This document shows, piece after piece, positions 42,996 through 52,100 of a stretch of DNA of 64,000 nucleotides. Under the pieces are notes generated by a model. It was not told the DNA's origin. It saw only the letters and a list, made by a program, of their open reading frames with translations, and made no database searches. The number at the start of each line of letters is the position of its first letter. The first letter of the stretch is position 1. The translations under genes and the position numbers were made by a program. Origin of the DNA: Actinomyces sp. S6-Spd3 (GTDB lineage Bacteria > Actinomycetota > Actinomycetes > Actinomycetales > Actinomycetaceae); contig NZ_JRMV01000196.1 of NCBI RefSeq assembly GCF_000758755.1, forward strand, positions 81,165 through 145,164, in the 5' to 3' direction.

Positions 42996-44516
42996 CTAGA
43001 GCAGCGCACTGCCCAGACGGCAGATGTTATCGATGTAGTGCTTGTACCAGGGAAGCGCTTCCCACTCGTCGATGGTGAGCAAATGAGATCTCGCAATGAT
43101 GCGTTGTTCGTTTTCCAGGAGAAGATCAACAAGATGCGAATCTTGGGCCAGCAGCATGACTTCGTAGTTCAAGCCGAAGGAACGGTAATCCATGTTGGAT
43201 GATCCGATTGCTGCAAGTTCCCCATCAACCACGACGTACTTTGAGTGCAGCATATTGGGCAGAGCGTAGAGGTGAACCTTTACCCCGGCTTTCAAGAGAA
43301 AACCGTAGTAGCTGCGCTGCGCGTGCCCCACCAAGAACTGATCGAATTGCTCGGAGACATAGAGATGGACGTCAACCCCCGACATCGCCGCACTTGTCAA
43401 TGCCGTCAGGAGTGGTTCATCCGGAATGAAGTACGGGCTGGCGATAGATACATGCGTATGCGCCTGCGAGATCATCGAAACGAACATCCGCAGGTTCGGC
43501 TCTGTCGGGTAAGCCGGCCCTGAGGGGATGATCTGCATTGGTTTGCCCGGGGTTGGATCTGCCTGGTCAAGGTTAAGATCGTCGGCAGTCAGCTCTTCGC
43601 CCGAGGCGTAGTACCAGTCCGCCGCGAACACTGCCTCCATCTGGCGAACAATTTCGCCACGCACTTCAACCGACGTGTCGTGGTATTCAATCCCCGCTTT
43701 TTGATAGGCGGGAGTGTCATAGTCCGCAGCCACCATATTGTGCGAACCGATGAAACCGAATTCACCGTCAATCAGAAGGAGTTTACGGTGGTTCCGCAGG
43801 TCTGGCCGTCGAATTTGCCCCTTGAATAGATTGAAGGGAAGCATGATGTGCCATTGGATACCGGATTCGTCCAAGACTCGGCAAAAGTCGCGCCAGCCCG
43901 GAATTGTTCGCACCCCGTGATGGTCCACCAGCAAACGCACGCTCACTCCGCGAGCGCAGGCACGAACCAGGGCTTTGTAGAGCGGATCAGTGGACTGATC
44001 CCATGAGGTTTGGAAGTACAGGACATTGACGTGGTGTTGCGCCCGATCAACCTCACGGGCCATTGCCTTGAAGGTCTCGTCGGTGTCATTGAGAAGTTGA
44101 ACCACTTCTCCGCTGCTAACAGGGAAGGAAGTCTGCTTCCTATTGAGCTGCATTAACGAGGCCGTTCGCTCAGGCAGAGCGCTGCTGCCTTCGTCAATTT
44201 CTGCGGATCCTTCGGGGTTTCCGCCACTGTGAGCTTTGTGAGAAGCCGCGCCCAGAATGCCCTTCACCAATTGGTGTGCCTTCGGATCAGAGCGCAGAGA
44301 CTTTCCCATTGCCCACCAAGATCCGAAGATCAGATAGAGCGGAACGCCAACAACTGGCCATAAGAAAATGAGTAAAAGCCACGCGGTTGACGTAGATGCA
44401 CGCCTCCGCTTCGGGACTACGCCCAATGCAATCAGTCGGATCACTAATTCAAATGTGCCGACAAGGAACCACACCCACAGGGGCGGCTGATGGCTCAGTG
44501 ACGCGGGTAGTGGCAT
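42996..44516 (-). CDS. cls: Cardiolipin synthase (phospholipase D type)
   Basis: Makes cardiolipin from two phosphatidylglycerol molecules at the membrane. A 506-residue protein with two N-terminal membrane helices (about residues 12-32 and 44-64) and two HKD active sites, NHRKLLLIDGEFGFIGSHN and LHSKYVVVDGELAAIGSSN. A poorly conserved Ser/Gly-rich insertion lies at about 90-115. It lies 5 bp downstream of a methyltransferase gene and may be cotranscribed with it. Confidence 0.93.
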   Translation of the reverse strand: MPLPASLSHQPPLWVWFLVGTFELVIRLIALGVVPKRRRASTSTAWLLLIFLWPVVGVPLYLIFGSWWAMGKSLRSDPKAHQLVKGILGAASHKAHSGGNPEGSAEIDEGSSALPERTASLMQLNRKQTSFPVSSGEVVQLLNDTDETFKAMAREVDRAQHHVNVLYFQTSWDQSTDPLYKALVRACARGVSVRLLVDHHGVRTIPGWRDFCRVLDESGIQWHIMLPFNLFKGQIRRPDLRNHRKLLLIDGEFGFIGSHNMVAADYDTPAYQKAGIEYHDTSVEVRGEIVRQMEAVFAADWYYASGEELTADDLNLDQADPTPGKPMQIIPSGPAYPTEPNLRMFVSMISQAHTHVSIASPYFIPDEPLLTALTSAAMSGVDVHLYVSEQFDQFLVGHAQRSYYGFLLKAGVKVHLYALPNMLHSKYVVVDGELAAIGSSNMDYRSFGLNYEVMLLAQDSHLVDLLLENEQRIIARSHLLTIDEWEALPWYKHYIDNICRLGSALL

Positions 44517-44521
44517 CGCAG

Positions 44522-46099
44522 TTACTCCTGATCCGATTCAACTCGAAGGAATCCCCAGCGAATTAAGGTCCGCACCTGCGGGAAGAGCTCATCCTGAAGC
44601 TGCGCGGGGTCACATTCCAGTAGGGCTGCAAGAGCCCCGCAAATCTGGCCAACGCTGAGTTCACCATCTGATGCACCAACCAAGGCACTTAGAGCAGTGG
44701 TCGAGGCAACCGATTGTCCAAGACCTCCCCCTTGGTGAAGAACCAAGGCAGAAGGATCTTGCGCTCCGGGCAGGAAATGCCGCTCTTCCGTAACATCCGA
44801 AGCAAAGTACAGGTGAAGGTCACTGAGATCATCTGGAAGCCGCAAGGATGCGAGCGCGCGCTGAACGTCTTCGCCGGATGGTGATTCTCCTCCTTCGAGT
44901 TCATCGCATTCACACACGCCCGGGCGCGGCGTATCGAGCTTTCGTAGGGCAACCATGCCCATGCCAATTTCAACGACTCCTGCCTGAACGAAGTCATCAA
45001 GCCACTGAGCATATTCGCGTTCGTAGTCTTCGCGCTGATGCAATTGCTGACCGGAGTCACGAAGCCACATTTCAACGTAGTGCGCGGGATCAAGCCTGTC
45101 GCGCTGCACAATCCAGGCGTCAACGGGAAGGTCTTCGACCCACGAGCGCACAACATTTTCCCAGTCGTCAGGGTGCCCCAAGCGTCCGGGAATCTCCCAA
45201 TTCGCAAGGAGTTGCGTAACGCCGCCGGGCTTAAGGTAGTTCGGGCTTTCCCGGATCACTGTGCGCACCAGATGATCGCGGCTCATTCCGCCATCGCGGT
45301 ATTCCAGAACCCCCGAGGTCCGAAGCGAATCTGGGGTGATGACAAAGGGCGGGTTCGAGGCGATGAGATCGAATTCTTCGCCTTCGACCGGTTCAAATAG
45401 AGATCCTTGACGAACATCCAATTCGACACCGTTAAGCGCAGCATTGAAGCGCGTGATCTCACACGCCCGCGACGACAGGTCTGTTGCAACAACGCGAGTA
45501 GCGTGTGTGGCCAAATACAAGGCCTGGATTCCGCATCCACACCCCAGGTCCAAGGCGGATTCGACAGGAGTTCGAAGCGTCGCCTTCAAGAGCGAGGTCG
45601 TTGCCCCACCGATTCCCAGAACATGATCTGGACGAATGGGTTCTCCCGTCACGTCTTCACCAAGGTCCGATAGGATCCACCAGTTCTTGAGGCCGCCTTG
45701 AAGCTGCGCCGCGTGAGGACGCAGGTCGTAATTTGCTTTGAAAAGTTGCTGACCCGAGGGCGAATCTACATCGAGTGCGGGAAAAATCAATCCCAAGTCG
45801 ACCGCGCCACGCACTCCAAGAGTTGGCAGAGCTTGTGCCAGGACGTCCCCACTTTCCGCGCAGCCCAAGACAAAGAATCGCGTCAACACCGCAGCTGGGG
45901 AATCTGTCCGCTGAAGTTCGCGAACGGCAGGAACCCTTTGATTGCGCATGAGCGCAGCGCGCGCCGTCGGGCTGATCATGGTTTCCATCGCGTCAACGCT
46001 CCACCCGGCGCTACCCAGGTCTGCTGCCAAGCGCGCGATCAATCCGGGTTCCAATCCCGGCGTCGGACTGGGAAGAGTGTCAATCAATGATTCCGTCAT
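44522..46099 (-). CDS. Methyltransferase with NPPF motif
   Basis: A 525-residue protein whose centre is a class I SAM methyltransferase domain: motif I LDLGCGCGIQALYLA (about 180-194) and the catalytic-type ASNPPFV (about 245-251), as in N5-glutamine and N2-guanine methyltransferases. The N-terminal 150 residues and C-terminal 170 residues are lineage-specific extensions common in actinobacterial homologues. The target (a ribosomal protein, release factor or rRNA) cannot be told. In a likely unit with cls. Confidence 0.82.
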   Translation of the reverse strand: MTESLIDTLPSPTPGLEPGLIARLAADLGSAGWSVDAMETMISPTARAALMRNQRVPAVRELQRTDSPAAVLTRFFVLGCAESGDVLAQALPTLGVRGAVDLGLIFPALDVDSPSGQQLFKANYDLRPHAAQLQGGLKNWWILSDLGEDVTGEPIRPDHVLGIGGATTSLLKATLRTPVESALDLGCGCGIQALYLATHATRVVATDLSSRACEITRFNAALNGVELDVRQGSLFEPVEGEEFDLIASNPPFVITPDSLRTSGVLEYRDGGMSRDHLVRTVIRESPNYLKPGGVTQLLANWEIPGRLGHPDDWENVVRSWVEDLPVDAWIVQRDRLDPAHYVEMWLRDSGQQLHQREDYEREYAQWLDDFVQAGVVEIGMGMVALRKLDTPRPGVCECDELEGGESPSGEDVQRALASLRLPDDLSDLHLYFASDVTEERHFLPGAQDPSALVLHQGGGLGQSVASTTALSALVGASDGELSVGQICGALAALLECDPAQLQDELFPQVRTLIRWGFLRVESDQE

Positions 46100-46245
46100 A
46101 GCATTACTTTCTCACGCCTGACCTGCATCTGCGTCGACTTATTCATGCAAGTTCTCACGCACATATTCCCACGTCCTCCCCCACCGCGCAGGCCCTCCCA
46201 CTCGCCCATTAGAATGCCTGTGTCCCCAAGGAAAAGGATGAGTGG

Positions 46246-47211
46246 ATGTCTGGCGGACTGGTAGCGCTTTTGGACGATATTGCGACTCTGGCAAAAGCAA
46301 CGGCTTCGTCTATTGATGACGTTGCATCAAGCGCGGTGAAGGTATCGGCCAAAGCGGTTGGCGTCGTCATCGACGACACTGCCGTCACTCCGCAGTACGT
46401 CTCCGGACTTTCCCCCAAGCGCGAGCTGCCGATTATCGGGAAAATCGCCAAGGCCTCGTTAATCAACAAGCTGGTTATTATTCTGCCGGTCGCGCTGCTG
46501 CTGACCTGGTTTGCACCGCAGGTTTTGCCTTTCCTCCTCATTGCGGGCGGCGCTTACCTGTGTTTTGAGGGGGGAGAGAAAGTTCTCGAGGCCCTGCACT
46601 GGCTCCCCGAACACGAAGACTTAGCCGAAGACACGGCTCCTCAAAGCGCGGAAGACCTCGAAAAAAGCATCGTTTCTTCAGCCTCACGCACCGACCTTAT
46701 TCTTTCCTCGGAGATCATGCTGGTCTCCATGGACGGACTGAACGCCGAGTCCATGTCGATACGGGTCGCGGTCTTGATCGCGGTCGCTTTCTTCATGACT
46801 TTCTTTGTCTACGGAATCGTTGCTGTCCTGGTGCGCATGGATGATTTCGGGCTTCGCTTGGCCAAGGGCGCGACGCATCCGGACGATAACCGCCCCGGTC
46901 CCGGGGATAATATCGGCCGTGGGATTGTGCACGTGATGCCCAAGGTTTTCAACACAATCGGTGTCGTTGGAACGATTGCGATGCTGTGGGTGGGCGGACA
47001 CCTCGTCATCGAGAACCTTGCGAAGGTGGGCGTCGGCTTCTTCCACAACGTCGTGTCGACGATTGAGCACACGCTCGCTTCGGGCGGCGGTTTCCTTGGC
47101 TGGCTTGTTGAGACCGCGTGTGCGGCAGTGTTTGGCATTGTGCTCGGCTCGCTGATCACCGGAGTTGTTGTTGGGGTTTCCCATCTTTTCCGCCGAGGCC
47201 GAGGCCACTGA
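46246..47211 (+). CDS. DUF808 (YedI-like) membrane protein
   Basis: A 321-residue integral membrane protein. The N-terminal signature SGGLVALLDDIATLAKATASSIDDVA and the DDTAVTPQYV segment define DUF808. About five hydrophobic segments follow (around 80-100, 170-195, 235-255, 270-310). The function is unknown. The ATG at 46246 has AAGGA 8 bp upstream, and TAGAAT at 46210-46215 is a likely -10. Confidence 0.9.
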   Translation: MSGGLVALLDDIATLAKATASSIDDVASSAVKVSAKAVGVVIDDTAVTPQYVSGLSPKRELPIIGKIAKASLINKLVIILPVALLLTWFAPQVLPFLLIAGGAYLCFEGGEKVLEALHWLPEHEDLAEDTAPQSAEDLEKSIVSSASRTDLILSSEIMLVSMDGLNAESMSIRVAVLIAVAFFMTFFVYGIVAVLVRMDDFGLRLAKGATHPDDNRPGPGDNIGRGIVHVMPKVFNTIGVVGTIAMLWVGGHLVIENLAKVGVGFFHNVVSTIEHTLASGGGFLGWLVETACAAVFGIVLGSLITGVVVGVSHLFRRGRGH

Positions 47212-47337
47212 CCCTTTCCCCTCTCCCCTTTTGCGTGGTGCGTTGAGCGCTGAGTGAACTCGCCCACCTATGCACTCACACATAGGGACTTAAGTACTAG
47301 TCTTGGGGTATCAACCCCTAAGTGTAAGGAGAGCCCG

Positions 47338-47934
47338 ATGAGCGTTTACACCCTTCCCGAACTTCCCTACGATTACGCGGCACTGGAGCCCCACATCTCT
47401 GCAAAGATCATGGAGCTGCACCACGACAAGCACCACGCCAACTACGTGGCCGGCGCAAACACTGCACTGGAGAAGCTGGAAGCAGCTCGCGAAGCTGGCG
47501 ATTTTGCCGCAATCAACCTGTGGGAAAAGAACCTGGCCTTCAACCTGGGTGGCCACACCAATCACTCGATCTTCTGGACGAACATGACCGGCGACGGCGA
47601 TTCTCGCCCCGAAGGCAATCTGGCCGACGCCATCAACGAATTCTTCGGCTCCTTCGAGAAGTTCCAGGCACAGTTCGCTGCCGCGGCCCTTGGCCTGCAG
47701 GGCTCCGGCTGGGCCGTCCTCGCATGGGACACCCTGGGTAAGCGCCTCGTGACCTACCAGCTGACCGATCAGCAGGGCAACATCCCCGTTGCAACCGTTC
47801 CGCTGCTCATGCTGGACATGTGGGAGCACGCTTTCTACCTGGATTACCTCAACGTCAAGGCCGACTACGTCAAGGCCTGGTGGAACGTTGTGAACTGGGA
47901 GAACGTCGCACAGCGTTTCGCAGCGGCCCTGTGA
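47338..47934 (+). CDS. sodA: Superoxide dismutase (Fe/Mn)
   Basis: A 198-residue cytosolic superoxide dismutase. All four metal ligands are in family positions: His in [10 protein letters not shown], His in HTNHSIFW, and Asp and His in [11 protein letters not shown]. The frame extends to 47254, but the ATG at 47338 has AAGGAG at the right distance and gives the standard length. Sequence alone does not settle whether Mn or Fe is used. A GGGGT/ACCCC hairpin sits in the leader. Confidence 0.95.
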   Translation: MSVYTLPELPYDYAALEPHISAKIMELHHDKHHANYVAGANTALEKLEAAREAGDFAAINLWEKNLAFNLGGHTNHSIFWTNMTGDGDSRPEGNLADAINEFFGSFEKFQAQFAAAALGLQGSGWAVLAWDTLGKRLVTYQLTDQQGNIPVATVPLLMLDMWEHAFYLDYLNVKADYVKAWWNVVNWENVAQRFAAAL

Positions 47935-47959
47935 TCACTGCTCATTAGCCTCAAAGCTT

Positions 47960-47987
47960 GTGGCCCCCACCTTTTGGCGGGGGCCAC
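47960..47987. terminator. Hairpin between convergent sodA and oxidoreductase genes
   Basis: GTGGCCCCC and GGGGGCCAC pair perfectly, with CC/GG continuing inside around TTTT. No U-tract follows on either strand; such G+C-rich stems between convergent genes are thought to terminate in actinobacteria. Confidence 0.65.
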
Positions 47988-48027
47988 GGCATTCTCCACT
48001 GACAAGATTCAGAAGCGACAACAGGCG

Positions 48028-49014
48028 TTATCCAAGACGCGTCTGGAGTTCTTGATACTGAGCAAGTTTTTGCTGAACATCAGCGATGTAGCTGATCAGC
48101 ATGACTTCATCAACGCGGTGATTCCGCGCGAAGTTTGCAATCGTCTGAGCGACCTGGTCGTAGGTACCGATGATGATCGAGCGATCGCGTTGTGCCCAGC
48201 GCAGTGCGTCTTCCCGATCTTCGGCGCTCATCTGCTCGGGTCGTTGGAATCGCACGGGGCGCCCCAGTCGCAAACACATGCGGAAGCTCAATGCTGGAAG
48301 GGCCTGTTCTAGGGCTTCCGCTTCAGTTTCTGCAGCGCTCACCGCGAGCGCGGAAAGGGTCTGTCCTTGGCCCTCACCCAGATTTTCGGGCAGGTGTGCG
48401 CGGTAGTGGTCCATGACTTCTGGCTGTTGCTGACCGCTAAAGAACTGCGCATAGGCATAGTTCATGTTTCGAGTACCCGCCCACGCCGCACTCTGCCCAG
48501 AAGAACCCAGAAGCCAGAGTTCGGGAAGCTCCTCGGGGCGCGGGTAGACACCAACTGAGGCGTAGGGGTGCCCCTCCGGCAAAGTCCCTCGCATGAAGGC
48601 CAAAGTTTCATCGATTAGGGCATTGATCGATTGCGGATCGATCGTTGTCCCCTGGTTGAGTGCGCGAGCGGAAATCATGTCACCGCCGGGGGCACGTCCC
48701 AATCCCATGTCGACGCGTCCAGGGAACAAGGTGGCAAGAGTGAAGAACTTTTCTGCCATCTGCAAGCTGCCCTGATGCATGGCCATCACGCCGCCCGAAC
48801 CAATGCGAATACGCGAGGTTCGGTCCAAAAGGTGGGTCATCACCAGCTCGGGAGCGGAGGACATAAAGACCGGTGTGTTGTGGTGCTCTGCGATCCAGAA
48901 GCGATGGAAATCCAATTCTTCCAGTCCGCGAGCCAAGGACACCATGTCTTCCAGTGCCTGATGCGGCGTGGATCCGTCAAAAAGCGGAACCTGTTCCAGG
49001 GCTGAGAGGCGCAT
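48028..49014 (-). CDS. LLM class flavin-dependent oxidoreductase
   Basis: A 328-residue TIM-barrel flavoprotein of the bacterial-luciferase-like superfamily, MsnO8-type. The segments RFWIAEHHN, RIGSGGVMAMHQ and GRVDMGLGRAPGGD are characteristic. It probably uses FMNH2 (or F420) as cofactor; the substrate is unknown. Single gene convergent with sodA. Confidence 0.9.
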   Translation of the reverse strand: MRLSALEQVPLFDGSTPHQALEDMVSLARGLEELDFHRFWIAEHHNTPVFMSSAPELVMTHLLDRTSRIRIGSGGVMAMHQGSLQMAEKFFTLATLFPGRVDMGLGRAPGGDMISARALNQGTTIDPQSINALIDETLAFMRGTLPEGHPYASVGVYPRPEELPELWLLGSSGQSAAWAGTRNMNYAYAQFFSGQQQPEVMDHYRAHLPENLGEGQGQTLSALAVSAAETEAEALEQALPALSFRMCLRLGRPVRFQRPEQMSAEDREDALRWAQRDRSIIIGTYDQVAQTIANFARNHRVDEVMLISYIADVQQKLAQYQELQTRLG

Positions 49015-49148
49015 TGTTACCCTTCCGTTTCACAAAATATCCGCTACTTAAACACGGTTATTCCTGAGGATATTCCCCTAGAGAAGAGCGCGCCGGCCGA
49101 GCGATTGTCCGCACAAGCGCCAGCCCAGCCAACACCTCAACGCTCACC

Positions 49149-52100
49149 TCAGCGGAAAGCGGCACCTCGCCTCGGCGGAATTGCGGGCATTCCCAAGCCA
49201 ACCACGCGGCGTCCCTCACCATCGGAGGAACCACCACCGGAGCCGCACCCGCAACCTCCGCAGGAGGCACCAGCGACGACCTCGCCGCCCAGGTCTTCGG
49301 AATCGAAATCAATCCCGACCAGCTGCAGCACGCCGTCGTCTTGACCATCGCGCTCGGCAGCATTGTGCTGTTGCACAGCGGTTGCCAGCATCAGCTTGAT
49401 TCGGTTGAGCTGATTGACTTCCGAGGCGCCCGGGTCGTAGTCGACCGCGACAATGTTGGCTTGCGGGTAGCGGTTGCGCAGTGCGCGGAACATGCCCTTT
49501 CCAACGATGTGGTTGGGCAGGCATGCGAATGGCTGCGCGCAGATGATGTTCGGGCATCCGTGTTCGATCATGTCGACCATCTCAGCCGTGAGGTACCAGC
49601 CTTCACCTGCCTGGTTACCGAGGCGCGCGATGTCCTCCGAGCGCGAGATCATCTCTTCGATGTCGCGGTGAGGTTCGAACTTCCCATTCGTCTCTTCGAA
49701 AGCGCGATGGACCGGAACCTCATACTTCTTGAGGAGCCACAGAGCCATGGGCAAGATCTTGCGCTGTTTGCCGTCGATACCCAGATTCTCATAATCCCAC
49801 TCCGCGGTCGCAACCGAATTGTGGAAGAACTGCATGAGTCCGGGAAGCTCAGCCTCACAGCCCTCAGCCTCGATGACGTCAACCGCGTGGTTATTCGCAT
49901 CGGGGTGGAACTTCACGAGGATCTCTCCCACCAGCCCAACGCGAGGTTTACGCGGAATATCACGCAATTCCAGGGCGTCAAACTCTGCAACGCAGCGCTT
50001 GATCAGTGTCGAATAGCGCAGGCGCCCCGTCAGCAGACCCGTCGGACCGACGCGTCCCAAGGTCTCAGAGCGATCACTGACGACCCACTCGCGCACGATC
50101 TGATCCCAGCGACGGTACAGCTCCATCGCGCTTCCGGGCACGGCCTCGTAGGGACGCACGCGAAGAAGCATGGACTGGATCGCGTCGCCGATGACGAAGG
50201 ACTGAATCGCCTTGTGGATATGGCGAATTCCAATCTTGAAACCGGGGTTGTCTTCCAATCCCTGAACGGAAAGCGCAATGACCGGGACCTGCGGATATCC
50301 CGCATCGCGCAGGCCCTTACGCAGCAGTGCAGCGTAGTTCGTTGCGCGGCACATTCCGCCCGTCTGCGTGATGCCGACTGCGGTCTTATCGGGATCCGCG
50401 CGCCCCGACACGAATTCGTCAATGAGCTGACCGATGACGACGATTGCGGGGTAGCAGGAGTCATTGTTGACGTACTTCAGGCCCGTTTCCATGGTCTGAC
50501 GGCTCGTGTGCTCAAGGACTCGAACATTGAGCCCCGCGCGCCTGAAGAGCGGCTCCAGGAAACGGAAGTGGATAGGCGACATCTGCGGGGCAAGAATTTC
50601 GTATCCCGCATCGCGCATTTCCTCGGTGAAGACGGCCCGCGCTTCAATGTGTCCGGCCTTGACCTGCTCGGATTCTTCGCGCGCGGCAACCGAAGCCGGG
50701 TCCTCGTGCACCGCGGTATCGATCGTTCCCGAGGCCATGGTTCCTCGCTCTGCAACCGCCGCTTCCAGGGAACGCAGGCGGATCTTCGCGGCACCCAGGT
50801 TCGATACTTCGTCGATCTTGAGGACCGTGTGCACGTCGCCGCGTCCCTCAAGGATTTCTTGGACCTGGTCGGCGGTGATCGCGTCAACGCCGCAGCCGAA
50901 GGAGTTGAGCTGGACCATCTCAAGGTCAGGCTCATCGCCCACGCGAGCGGCGGCCTCGTACAGGCGCGAATGGTAGGACCACTGGTCGCGCACGCGAAGG
51001 GGGCGCTCCAAGCGCTGGTCGATGATGGAGTCCTCGGTGAGGACGGCCATTCCCAGGCCAATGATGACCTCGGGGATACCGTGGTTGATTTCAGGATCGA
51101 GGTGGTAGGGACGGCCCGCCAAGACAATTCCACGCACTCCGTGTTCACGCATCCACTCGAGCGCTTCACGACCCTTTTCCTTAATTTCAGCCTTGACCGC
51201 TGCGTCTTCTTCCCACGCCTTGTCCAGCGCGCGGGTCATTTCTTCGACGCTGATGTCGTAGCCATACTGCGCGAAGGTACGCACGAGGTGAGCGGGCAGG
51301 TAGTCGCGATTGCCGAAGTTGATGAAGGGGCTGATGAACTTCACGCCCGGCTCATTCAGGCGTTCCATATTGTTGCGGATGACTTCGGGGTAGGTTGCAA
51401 CGACCGGGCAGTTGAAGTTGTTATCCGCGTCGGTGAGCTTTTGCTCGAAATCAACGCAGGGGTACCAAATCGTTGTGATTCCCTTGTCCAGCAGGGATTC
51501 AATGTGTCCGTGGACAAGCTTGGCCGGGTAGCACACGTTTTCGGAAGGGATCGATTCCATTCCCTGTTCGAATAGCTCGTGGTTGCTTCGCCCGGAGATC
51601 ATGACGCGGAAACCGAGCTCGGTGAGCATCGTGAACCAGAAGGGGTAGTTCTCGTACATGCCCAGAACTCGCGGAATACCAATGTCACCGCGGAATGCCT
51701 TGGCTTCGGTGAGGCGTCGGTACCCGAAGATCCTCTTGTACTTCCAGTCATAGAGGTTGGGGAGGTCCGACTTGCGTGGAACCTTTTCGAGACTTGCCCC
51801 GCGTTCACAACGGTTCCCCGATACATGCCTTTCTCCGTTGGAGAAGGTCGAGATCGTCATCTGGCAGTGGTTTTGGCACAGGCGGCAGGTCTTGCGTGTG
51901 GTCTCGACTTGGAAGTCTTCGAGGTCTTCCACGCGCGCGAGCGTCGACTCACCTTCGCCACTATCGTGCATGCGGGCCGTAAGCGCCGCACCGTAAGCGC
52001 CCATGAGTCCGGCGATATCGGGGCGAACAACCTCGCGGCCGGTGAGCAGCTCGAATGCGCGAAGAACCGAGTCGTTGAGGAAGGTTCCACCCTGGACAAC

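Noticed and set aside
47305..47318. GGGGT/ACCCC palindrome upstream of sodA as a metal-regulator operator
   Set aside because: It does not match DtxR/MntR-type consensus sites and the promoter could not be located, so no regulator can be named.
49341..51575. Long plus-strand frame of 744 codons
   Set aside because: It is antisense to the giant activase gene, whose motifs are clear; the plus-strand translation has no recognisable family and mirrors the codon bias of the real gene.
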